From: Acanthopleura granulata
Taxonomy: Eukaryota > Mollusca > Polyplacophora > Chitonida > Chitonidae
DNA length: 64,000 bases
Direction of reading: 5' to 3'
NCBI GenBank assembly: GCA_016165875.1
Contig: JABBOT010000002.1
Coordinates: 33,324,997 to 33,388,996 of the forward strand
In this document: piece after piece, positions 1 through 10,900 of the stretch
How positions within the stretch are numbered: the stretch's first letter is position 1
Layout: each line of letters starts with the position of its first letter
The notes under the pieces: generated by a model
What the model was told of the DNA's origin: nothing
Databases searched by the model: none
Seen by the model: the letters and a program-made list of their open reading frames with translations, nothing else
Made by a program: the position numbers and the translations under genes

Positions 1-92
1 TCCAGTCCTTCATTCTGGGTTTATGCCGGCCCGAAGAAATCCACCCATTTAACGTACGTTAATGAAAACATTTGATTTTAAAACACACTTAC

Positions 93-3000
93 TGGAATTC
101 CCAAGGTCTCTGCATCAATGTCCATTAACTTCACTTCATAATCTGAAACTTTGTCACCATCTGGAAAAAGGAGTGAATTGTGAGAAGGGACAGTGTATGT
201 GTGCAAAGTTCTAAAGGAATAGGGAAGTTATTTCGTACAGAATTTATGGTGTTTATATAATATTAACAAAGAAAAGAACAGGAAAAAGACATCAGCAAAA
301 GGTAAACAAGCCATGCAGTTCTCTCCAGAAACAGGTCACATTTTGAAAGGAAGCTACCTTGGATCAATGTGCACAAAAGCAAAGTCACTTACTCTGAGAT
401 TCAAAAACAAAGGTAATCGTATCTGATTCATCTGCTTTCTTCAGTGTTACAAAATCGTCATTTCCTGCACATCTCATTATTTTTGACATACTGCAAAGAG
501 AAATATGCATTGCAAAATAAAGAACCTGGAACAAAACTAAGAACAAAAAAATGAAGCCACCATGTTAAGTCATCTACTTTCAAAAGAACCGACAATACCA
601 ATGTCACATCCTCAATGGACATTTACTATTCCTCCACAGCAAGCCAGGTGCTTGATGAACTTAACATGTACCTCTGTTAATCTGAATGCCTCAGGACTAC
701 CTCTGACAAACTGACCACTTGAACAAAATCAATTTGTTGAGGCTTCCTTTATTATTGGCATTTGCATAAATCAACCCTGTGTGTTCTTCAGGGTTTACTA
801 TCTATACCATAGGGACTACGAGGAGGTTAGGACTCTCTTACATATCCTCCTTTTTAATCTTAACCTGAGACCACAGTCTAAGGGTGGCTTATTTACTGAT
901 ACGCAGGGACCACTGACTATCCTTAGACCAAGGGCCATGTGGGCCCAATTTAGGTGTAAAGCTGGTAAGGCGCAACATCCTCGTTCAATTCTGCTGCATG
1001 CACGTTAGATTCTTTCGGAATACAGATAAAGCACCTTGATTCCGAAAGCTGAAATATTTGCGCACATTTGGTCACAATTGCTACTTAGCATTACCTCACC
1101 ATACTCAAGTAAATCTTAGCCAAACACGACAATAAGCTGAATCAGCACTAGAGTAGTCTTGCGAGATACAGTAAATGCCTTTTTATTCGCGCGGTTCTAA
1201 CTTTCGCGGTATTTACTTTTCCGCGAAAACAAAAACCAGCGAATACAAAACCCATACGTTTCTTAAATACACATATATCATATTATGTACTAGTATTAGT
1301 CTGCACTACAGCATGTACAGTTTACTTGAGCTGCATAAAATAAAGGACAAAGCAGATATTTTAGTAAAATAATTTGTTTATTTTAAATGGGTGTTGCAAT
1401 CATACACTACAAAGCACTACAAATTTAATGGCACAATTAAGTTCACAAACGTTGAGAAATATTTACAACGTACTTGTATGGACTCCGGCTTTAATAAATC
1501 CAGCTTGGATTAAATCCTGTCTCTTGCTGATTATCTCCTGGCACTTGATAATCCAGCAGGCATGAATAGGCTTCAACACAGCGGTCCATGTATCGACATG
1601 GCTATCTTCAAGCTGGGTCATGACTTCATTAGCATACCACGCCTGGAAACAGTTTTTGAGTTCATCATTGAAATCTTTGTTGACGCAGAGATCAAGCGGC
1701 TGGAGACGGTCGGTGCAGCATGCTGGTACGAACACACAATAACTATGGTTTCGTCTCAGTTTGGCTATTAAATCTTCCCCCTGGTGGGCTCTAAACACGT
1801 GAAATATTACCAAACACTTCTGGGTAGGTCTCAGTTTTAGCGCCTTCCGCTGTTTCTTACAGTAAGGGATAATGACTTCGTCCACATACCACAGCGTGGA
1901 CTCGTCTGGACTTCAGTGGGATTCCTTAATTTTACCGAAGCCTTCTGGCAATTTCTTCACATCTTTTGTCCCCTTTGGCTTGACATATCCCATTCATTTA
2001 AGCAAGGATTGGGCCCAGGTCTCCGTAATAGTAAGTGTGCCACCAAACTGTGGAAGTTTAGTTTTGTCCTGTTTTAGTAGGATGCCTTCAGCCATAACAA
2101 TTCGATGATTTATCACTCCGCCACTCAAACAGACTTTTTTTACCCAGTCCTTCACCATATCGTCAAGTTTCTGTCCAATTAACAAGGGATGATCAGTTGA
2201 AGCCTTAGGGAGGGATCAGATAACGCTGCCGGGTTTTTTTCCCATCATTTTCAAGTATGAAGACTTCATACTTCGCACGGTGCTTTCATTAGTAGGGCGG
2301 CCTAGCTGAAAGGAGAATTTACGGGCAGCACGTGCTATGCCGATTTCCACAGCAGTTCGCCCTCATGTCATCATCATAGCTGTTGTAGCCTCCACGCTTT
2401 CGTTTTCTGGGATTTTCTGCTATTTCCGAATCTACAGCATCGTTGGCAGCCTGAATAATGTCGGAGTATTGGCAGGCTTCGTTGGGCTTATCCATTTCCA
2501 CAAAGACATTTTCTGAAGCAATCGAGACGGACTTTGTAGAGTGAGAGAAGAATGATTTCAGTGGCAGCTTATATTACCAGTAAATTTACTCAAGTCTGTC
2601 ACAGGTAACAAGCTTACAGGCCGGCTTTTGGCATGTGAATTAAACAATAGTGAAAGGCTGACCTTTAGGCTGACCAGCAAGACTAAGAGTTCAAAAGATT
2701 AAAAATGTAAGACCATTATTTTTCTTTCTCTAAACCAAGCCACTGAACTGTATAAATCTTTCGTTATATCTCACATGTACACACAAGTTAAAATTAAACG
2801 TATTTGACGATTCCTGTGTTGAAACGCTCGTTAAAATCCGCGAAAGTTTATTCCCGCGAATTTGTCTTCTTGGAGAATCCGCGAAAGTTTATGCCCACGA
2901 ATATAAAGGCATTTTTTGCAGTTGCTATACCTTAGAATGCTGTTATAGTTGTAACGGTTACTGGAAGGCACATCTTTTTAGCATTATTTTGTGTTTGTTT

Positions 3001-4003
3001 GTGAGAGCACTCACTCGTGTCTCGCCCAAACAGTGTTAATCTCGCAAGACTGCCCCAATGCCAATTCTGCTTATAGTCATCTGGCACGGCAATGTTTTCT
3101 TTAAATCTGTTTCTACAAGGCACGCATGCTCATCACGAATTGACCTTTCCGTGCCATCATATACTGCAATTTAAATCTATACTATACTAAACAAATTTCA
3201 AACAATTTGCATGGAAGTCACAGATGTAACGGCTCGGGGAGCAACAACACACCTTATTAGGTCAAGTTGTTTACAACGCTCATGAGCATAAGTCACTAAT
3301 GTGAATTATCTTGGATTTACTGGTTGTACAGCCTGTAATGCCTTGGTGTCTCAGTTTTACCCCGTTTATTCATGTCTTGCTTCATTTAGCATGGATTTTT
3401 GTAGCGCGGAGATTCTCCGCGCCAAGCTGTTTTCAAATACCACTATTTTACTCTGCATAGCTCCTCGGCTGTGAATTACGCCTAACCCCATATTGAAAGA
3501 TCACAGCCGAGATCGCTGGCTATATCAACCTAAACACATTCTTGCTACGACACTGATTTCATCAGAAACAAAGATAGAATTGAGTCAAGGCAACACATTG
3601 GTAAATATTACTACACTATTAAGAAACTATTGATATCGTTTACTTTAATTGAGCTCGCAACTAATGGCTTCCATAATTAAGGTGCACTCTTGACGATCAG
3701 CATTAAATTGGTTCTCAGTTTTCAACAAAGCTAACGAAAGCGATTGAATGAATCGAATGAGGATTCCTGAACATGTACGAACCTGGTTATGTTGATTCCC
3801 ATCGTCAAATTCCTGTCACATCGAAAAGTTTCAAAGCCATCACTGTTGAGCTGCACGGACACTAAACTAACGTGAGATTTGTCCATGGCTTGCAACATTA
3901 GGCCACTGCCACTGGCATCCCAATTGCCAGAATCAACCAAGTCTTTGATCGCATCGATCAGTTTCTTCAGCAAATTTCCCTGGACAAGTTTCGCTTCAAA
4001 CAT
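93..4003 (-). CDS. PCNA: PCNA, DNA polymerase sliding clamp (5' part only)
   Basis: Proliferating cell nuclear antigen forms the trimeric ring that tethers replicative polymerases and repair factors to DNA in the nucleus. Three minus-strand coding exons are visible: 3783-4003, 393-490 and 93-160. They join in frame with GT-AG borders and give about the first 129 residues, including the family signatures [26 protein letters not shown] and [12 protein letters not shown]. The start at 4003 was chosen because MFEA is the conserved PCNA N-terminus; an in-frame ATG at 4045 would add 14 residues that the family lacks. Exon lengths (221, 98, 68 nt) equal those I remember for human PCNA. The remaining exons, with the interdomain loop that binds PIP-box partners, lie beyond the left edge. 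Intron 1 is 3.3 kb and holds a transposon. MICU1 starts divergently about 0.9 kb away. Confidence 0.95.
1169..2921 (-). mobile_element. Degenerate Tigger/pogo-like DNA transposon
   Basis: This is a class II element of the Tc1/mariner-pogo superfamily inside PCNA intron 1, with its transposase on the same strand as PCNA. The terminal inverted repeats are visible. The left end reads 'cagtaaatgcctttttattc' from 1169. The reverse complement of the right end reads 'aaaatgcctttatattcg', and both ends continue into 'actttcgcgg' motifs. A TA dinucleotide, the family's target, precedes the left end at 1167-1168. The right border is blurred by a few bases and the second TA is not exact. At about 1.75 kb it is shorter than a complete Tigger, because the middle of the transposase is missing. 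It is probably immobile. Confidence 0.8.
1463..2501 (-). pseudogene. Broken Tigger-like (DDE_1) transposase
   Basis: Three minus-strand pieces resemble Tigger/jerky-type transposases. Piece 2501-2319 has the basic stretch [11 protein letters not shown], typical of the N-terminus. Piece 2185-1994 looks like the CENP-B/HTH region ([14 protein letters not shown]). Piece 1885-1463 looks like the C-terminal half of the DDE domain ([29 protein letters not shown]). The last two share a frame but are separated by a stop. The first is in another frame. The segment that should carry the first catalytic aspartate is absent, and the position where relatives have an aspartate after the 'IF' strand reads H (IFHVFRAHQ). 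It is a decayed gene with no likely activity. Confidence 0.75.
3404..3511. repeat. Two perfect short palindromes in PCNA intron 1
   Basis: Positions 3404-3422 form a 19-base GC-rich inverted repeat with 9-base arms around a single central base (gcgcggaga/tctccgcgc). About 40 bases further on, ctcggctgtga at 3464-3474 pairs exactly with tcacagccgag at 3501-3511, giving an 11-base stem with a 26-base loop. Both lie within 400 bases downstream of PCNA exon 1. The function is unknown: they could be binding sites for a dimeric factor or remnants of a repeat. Confidence 0.6.
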
Positions 4004-4908
4004 GATGAAAGTTCCTTCTTTTTCCCTTAAAATAGAAGCGCACACCTAGAATGAGTTACGGCGAATGCAAACACGACAATTTTAAAACCAGGGAATGAGT
4101 TGGATGAAGCAGATGATGGAGATTGTTCCTTTCCTCCCTAAGTCTCTCTCTTGTCTGATAATGTCTATTTCCCGCCACTTAGGTTGAAATGGCGGGCAGG
4201 GTTGAACAATAATCTGCAATTTCATTGGATGGTTTTGCCGGGAGTTAGATGCCTCGGATTGCTGGTCAGTGATGAAAACTTCCGGTTACCAACACCCTCT
4301 GGCGAGTAATGTGAACATGTAAGACGCAACCGATGATATGGTGAAGACTGTGCGGCTTCGGTAGCGTTGAATCTGACTGTACAGTTTTCCAAGTACACCG
4401 ATTGATGCATTAAGTGTTGGTGCTTACGTAATGTTTGACAAGGTCAATATTTTTAACCCCTACTGCTTGAAAGGACGTGGCAAATAGCTTTAGTTTTGTC
4501 AGAATAAGGTGAGACAACTCTTGCAATCAATGTACCTGCAACAATATTCACTGACAAACAGTTTAATCTGTCATTTTTACCCGCTGTCTTTCTATTTCAA
4601 AATTTATTTTCCAAATATCCCTCCATTTTGTTACATCTAAACCGCGTGAAATGGCAAACATATATTCACTGTGTAATTTGTAATGAGACACATCGGACTT
4701 GCACAAGTTGCAGTTGTTCACTGCAAAGTTATGAACACAAGCCGACTGAGTGGCCGTATCAAATTTTATTGGAAGACTAAAGATTAACACATGTATGCAA
4801 GGACCCCATATATTTAGTGTATTACATTTGTCAAAATGGGCTTGTTCTGCTCCCTTGATATATAATCATTGTGTACGTTACTGTTGCAGATAATACAGGA
4901 ACGAGAGT
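4004..4908. other. Shared upstream region between PCNA and MICU1
   Basis: This is the head-to-head spacer of two divergent genes. It should hold the PCNA promoter and 5' leader (left part) and the MICU1 promoter and leader. A splice-acceptor-like 'gttactgttgcag' ends at 4889, just before the MICU1 start codon. Donor-like gtgaga lies at 4509. A non-coding first MICU1 exon in this spacer is therefore possible. No other gene is visible. Confidence 0.5.
4166..4200 (-). promoter_or_regulatory. E2F-like site pair upstream of PCNA
   Basis: TTTCCCGCC at 4168-4176 is a textbook E2F/DP site. A second core, ggcggg at 4191-4196 within gaaatggcggg, is in the opposite orientation 15 bases away. The pair sits about 165-190 bases upstream of the PCNA start codon. 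E2F control of PCNA at the G1/S transition is well established in animals; its operation here is inferred from motif and position. Confidence 0.55.
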
Positions 4909-7900
4909 ATGCTGAGCCTTGACAGAGTAAGGAGGCCATGCCTACCTGTCATGAGACGCCTCCTTAAATCTTGCTCCTGTTGTTACAGAGGCTGTGTGCA
5001 CGTCACCAGCAGGAATGCACTGGTCACCCAGTCAAGATCTCCCCTTATGACATCCTCAGCCTACAGAGTCCCTCAGGGTAGATTTCAGATCACTAGTAGA
5101 TTATGCGTGCCTTCCCAGAATTCACTACTGCTGGCTAGCTCCTTCACATGGAAGTGGCCAGGAATGACAGCTACTGGCATCTATAGCAATACAAACAAGT
5201 TAACTTTATGCAGGAATGCCAGCCAAGATCAGTATTCTAACTTTGGGCATGGAAGACAACAGAAAGTGTCTAAATGGGCTGCTGTATACTATATCTTCTT
5301 GGCTGGAGGAATCATATTTTGTTTGGGATGTGATGGGTGAGTGTTTTTACTAGTAATATTGAGGCATAAAATAGTGCAAAAGCCTTTACAAATACATGTA
5401 ACATTTCAGTGATGTGCATTTTCAAAACTCTGTCTATGATTTGAACATATCGTGATAAAATTAAGTGGATTAAAGTACCTGCAATGTGAAAGACAACAGT
5501 TTAAGTACTATTACTTAAAGTAATAAAATCAGTTTGGGAGTGATACACTGAAATGTTCCATACTGTGAAAAATACAGTGGACTTTCTACTCTGTAACCTG
5601 TGCTGAAGTTAAACCTGTCCATATACATGTATTTTGATGTTTTGAGGATAGGTGGCTGAGTCATTCAAACGTTATTTGTGCGTAATACATTTAACAAGGC
5701 ACATAACTTCAGTGCCTGGATATAAGCCACAACTTCATATAGCTGGACACAAAACATGGGAAAATATTCCAGTCTCAACCGAACAATGGTCATTTGAAAG
5801 CTGTCACTCAGCTTTACGTTTGTGTATGAAACAAATATGATTTCTCTTAACTACATGACCGTAGGCTTGTAGGTTTTTTGTTTAGTCTGGTAACAGGAAA
5901 ATCAGGTCACAGGGCGCATAGTGAATCACTAACCATTTAAGGTAGATGTATGTTATGCCCACTAAACACTTGATTAAGTCCATAGGAATCAGTTCATAGG
6001 AATTACCCTTAGGTACTGTAGTTAAAGAGGCATATAGAATAGGTACTCAATGCTGAAATGTGATACAGATACGCATGAAATGTTTTTGTTTTTTTTGTTG
6101 GTTTTTTTTTATGTCAGCGAGAAATTTATGAAATGGGTAAAGATAGATGCTGCCTCTCCTGAAGTGCAGAATAAAGGACAGTTATCAGAGGTGGACTCTG
6201 AAGGAGAGGATGAGGATGAGGATAACAACGGGAAGAGGAAGAAACGCAAAATTGGTTTTCGAGATAAGAGGGTGAGTGTTGTGCTAGTTTTGCCATGTGG
6301 AAATTGCCAGATGTGATTTTAAAGGAAAAAGAACCATTGGCAACAACTATGGCTGAATCAGACAATGTTTACTTTCCAAAATGTATGAAGATCATAAGTG
6401 AGATAAATGCTATCAAATTCTACATGTATTTCTGGGAAAGCTGTGGTTGCAGCCATTGTGCCAACGGCTTGGAGCTCTCCATTGCTCCAGGTAAATAAAA
6501 TGGGTTGGGCTGAGATATTCAAAACAGGAAACAGCCTACTTGTACTATTGTCTGGAAGAGAGAATATTGACTGAGAATGAAAAGTCAGCTTCTTTTGAGA
6601 CATGGCTGTCTATTAGCAATTCTATTCTGCATGTAAGCTTATCATTTGGAAGGGCGATTATGACTATATTACTGGTCATATGAAGATCCAGCGACAAACA
6701 GCCAACTAAAAGATTATGTATATCATTTTTTTAAAATACATAGAAAAAATCATGGAATTGTCTTTTCCTCTAAAGGTGTAATGTTAGCAAAGGCCTGATA
6801 TATGGTTTAATGTATTAGTACCAACACTCCAGACAGACAGTGAAAAAAGATAGGAGACTGATGGATTCCTGTACTTTACCATTACATCACATGTCATCAA
6901 GGTAGGATCATTCTAATTTCGTCTGTGTGGATGATTTTGTGAATGTTGCAGATAATTGAGTATGAGAATCGGATCAGAGCATACTCCACCCCAGACAAGA
7001 TTTTTCGGTACTTTGCCACACTAATGGTGAAGAAAGAGAATGGAGACCAGGAGGTGTTCATGACACCCGAGGATTTCGTACGCTCACTAACACCAGGAAT
7101 AAAGCAACCAGAAGGTAATGATTAACAGCTTCTATTAATTGCTTATTTGTAGTAAATACAATCTTGTAAACACAGCTATTTATTTCAACTGACTTTTTAA
7201 ATAGCACTCAAATCAGGGGAAATAACTCTTCTAAGCGTGATGGAGTGATGCAGTAAGGATGTGTTTGGATTGACAAAAATGAAATGTAGTGAAGTGTTCC
7301 TCAATAGAAACTTTGAATCTCGCAAAATAAAATTGCCTTTATTAGTATATTTTTAGATATTTGTCTTACAACGGCTCACAGTAAAATTTTTCATTTGCTG
7401 CACGTTGCTTTAATAAACGTCGTGAAAATGTTGCGAAATATTTTCTCTAACAGCAGCTCAGTTTGTAGATCACAACTTCTTGGTGTTCCAGACAGGGCAT
7501 GTCTCTTCAGTTTCAGTGCTCGATAGTTCATTTCTTATTTAGAATCCATTTGGCGAGTAAATATTTATCATCATTTGCCAACTCAGCAAGCAGATAGATT
7601 GTACGCTTGCCAAAACAGTGAATGAATAAAGAAATTAAAATCCAGTTGCCAGTTTGTGAACTTTACAGTTGTAATCAGCCTGGTATTACATTTACCTGGC
7701 TCTCATCAAGTGTGCGAGGCCTAGTTGGACTCATGCCCGGGAAGCATTGGTTATTTCTGCTGATATTAAAATGCACAAGAAATTGCCAACATCAGGAATA
7801 AACACAGGCTAGTACAGTTTATTTGACAATTCCCTTAAGTGCATTCCAGATTATTAAAAATGGCATGTTAGCCAAACCTGTGCCATATTCAAATTTCTCG

Positions 7901-10900
7901 TGTCGACCAGGTGGCGCTCCCCTTTGACAGCCCGTATTTAGAGGTTATTGGCTTGTATGGTTCTGTGTGGACTGCGCTCGGGGAAGCACTGAACTTGCTC
8001 CAGGATGAGTTCATACAAAGCCATACAAGCCAAAAATCTATGTATTATATACTTACATACCTGCTGTAATTAAAAATTAATTAAATATTGCATAAATAGC
8101 TGCCACCTGTCAAGAAAAGTTTGTAAATTCTTCATTTTTGTGAAATCTTAGAAGTCCAATGTCAGACCATCACGTCTCATGACAGTGTTACTTTTCATTC
8201 CATTCTGGGTGAAAGCAGTTATGATGTCATGGCATCACAGAGGAAATAATCTCATTAGTTGTAATCTGCATAATATCACTGGAGCTGGGCAGTTAGGTGT
8301 GTAATAAACATGTATACTGTCCTAGGGCAAAGCTTTTAAATACATAAAACAATCCCATGGTCAAAGCTATACCCCAAGAATAAGATATTCACAAGGGGTA
8401 TGAGCATAGGGTCCAGTCGCCAATTTGGCAAGTAGATCAAAACATTAACATATATTGAAACATAGATAACTATATTTACTCACCATTTATTTTACATATT
8501 TTTTTTTCAAGCCCTGAGTTTTCTGAGTAGAACATGTGTTTTTCATTTCAGTTCTGCAGAGACTTCATATTTGGTGCTCTGAGCTTATTGGTCCTACGAC
8601 CTATGAGGCTGTAGGCATGAATCCAGCCCTATCTGGCTCAGCTGTGGTTTTAAGTCAGGAGGCTTGTAAGGTGTGTTGCACAGGGCTGTGGTTTCCTGCA
8701 AGTACTTTAATTTCCTCCACCTGTGAACATTATCACTGTTGCATAGTTAAAATTAAAAAAAAAAATGCTGAAGTATGGCATTTAATCCCAATTAAATTCC
8801 ACTGATAATTTGAGCTGTGTTTTACAAATATTTTTTGTTCAGGTTTGGGATTGGACCAGTTTAAGAAGTTTGACCCCAAGGTAGGAGAGATGTTGTATAT
8901 GGTGGAGATAGAGGTAATTGTGTGCATGCTGGTTTTTTTAAATTGAGCCATGCTAGGCATTGTTTGGACATCAAGAAAATTTTGAAAAAATCAAATATAC
9001 TTCTGCATTTGTCTGTACATATTTGATGGACGGTGTATGTATATGTATATTCTAATCCCAACATATTTACATGTAGCTGCATTCATGTACATGCTTTTCA
9101 AGTTTGACACATGACACCAGCAGAACCAGCATGCTCTCACTTCCCTGTGCAAATTCACTGGCATGTGCTCATTTACAGTTTCTGTCAAATTTCATGGTAA
9201 TTTGAAGAAATGGCTTAGTAAAATGGTGTAATCTATACATTTTGTCTTTCCATAAATATTACCATCACTGGCTCTTGGCTATCCCAGTTGCTGGCTAATT
9301 CAGCTAAAGGTTAGTTTTTCCTTCAGCTGATAGTCCCATGGCCAGTGGTGATGCAGGTTCAAATTCAGCTCTGGCTGGTTCTACTGGAGCAAAAAGTCAA
9401 GAGATTTGTCAACTACCTGGCAAAGGGTGGTGCATTACTACAGGAACTCAATCCCCCCATGATAAACTGCCATGAACAGAAAATTCTTGCGTGGAATTTA
9501 ACGTCAAATAAATAGATAAGAAAATTAGTAAATAAATAAATAATACAAAACTTTCAAAGGGAATTTTAATATCAGAGTAACAGAGACAGAATGCAGAATA
9601 TGAGATTCATGTCGGAGAAGGAGGGTAACCAAGATTTTGCTCATAGTTTTGGTTCAGGTGTCTTTAAGTTTGCGCACATTTTTGTTTTATAATTAGAAGA
9701 ATAAACATGCAGAGAATTCTGCATTTTTTTTTAATTTATTTTATCCTCTGCATGTCAGATTTGCATTGCTTTATAAGATGTATGCATTATTTATTATTTG
9801 TTAATATTATTTGTCCATAATATGTAATTCTCCATACCATTTTAACACTTTCATTATTGCATGCCAAATACACATTAAGTGCTTATTTTCATGCTTAATT
9901 TTTCTATTCTTTCTGATAATTAACCTTAACCCAGACAAATCTGGCAGGTGTCAGTACAGGTAACCAGCTAATTAGGGTAAGACCAGGGTACAGTAAAGCC
10001 ATCATTAATACATCTCCTACCTGACGTGATTGTATTTCATGATGTGCCAACTCCTCGTAGTTTACTGCATTTGAAGGTAGACGGTTTTGTTTGTGGTCAC
10101 TGCTTTAATAGCACCTAATAAACTGCTGTATGATTTGTTATGTTTTGTGCCATTAGAAGGACACCTTGTCGGTGAGTGTTGGTACCAGATTCACTTCATA
10201 TCTGTCTGTTCTCATCTTTGGCTTATCTACCTTCTTACGTTTTGTAATGTGTGTGGTAATGTGTGGTGTTGTGATATTACAAGTACATGTGCTGTCAGAG
10301 TTATCTTTATATCTAGCTGTATTCTGAGCTTACATTCTTGACTCAGTAAATGCTGTGATTTCTTTGCTCATATTCTTGAATTAGCTTCTCTAATTCTTCT
10401 AATGGTAGACATAATGAAAATTCATCAAATCTGGTATTTAACTCTTTGAACCTTGTAGAAAATTTGTAAAAATAGTGTGCACACTGATGTGTTATTTTAT
10501 GTGTATTGATGAACTCATTTTGGATTATTTTGTTTTGGATTTGGAATATAGTGACAGTGTATTTCTTTTTGTCAGTTTATAATAAAATTTGTGTAGATAC
10601 TGATTAAGATCATTCTTGGTTAAAAATCCTTGACTCGTTTGCTCTGCGAACTACATTACAGGGGAAGCTAAGAATGTTCACTAGCAGGACTTGATCCAGG
10701 ACTTCATTGTTATGTTCTGATTTGATTAAATCAAAGCCCATTGGTTCAGGGAAATTTTTAGTTTGCACACCCTTCCTCTTTATTTATTTTTTTTTTTTGA
10801 GGCAACATTTGAAATTTTAGGGAAACATGGTCTTTTTATTTTAAATAGAGATCTATTCCTGAGTTGAGTCGTTAACATTAGAAGAATTAGATAATGTAGA

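Larger units (their letters stand above)
1125..3090. repeat. Foldback (palindromic) MITE split by a Tigger element
   Basis: Both flanks of the Tigger element match one foldback family. The right flank (2922 to about 3090) carries the arm motif 'gtctcgcccaaa' followed by 'atctcgcaagact'. The left flank (about 1125-1168) carries the reverse complement, 'agtcttgcgagat'. An intact copy of the same family is at 30190-30450, so this looks like an older copy that Tigger landed in. The inner part of the left arm is missing. The outer borders are approximate. Confidence 0.6.

Noticed and set aside
3731..4045. Upstream in-frame ATG at 4045 as the PCNA start
   Set aside because: It would add 14 residues before the conserved MFEA start seen across PCNA proteins.
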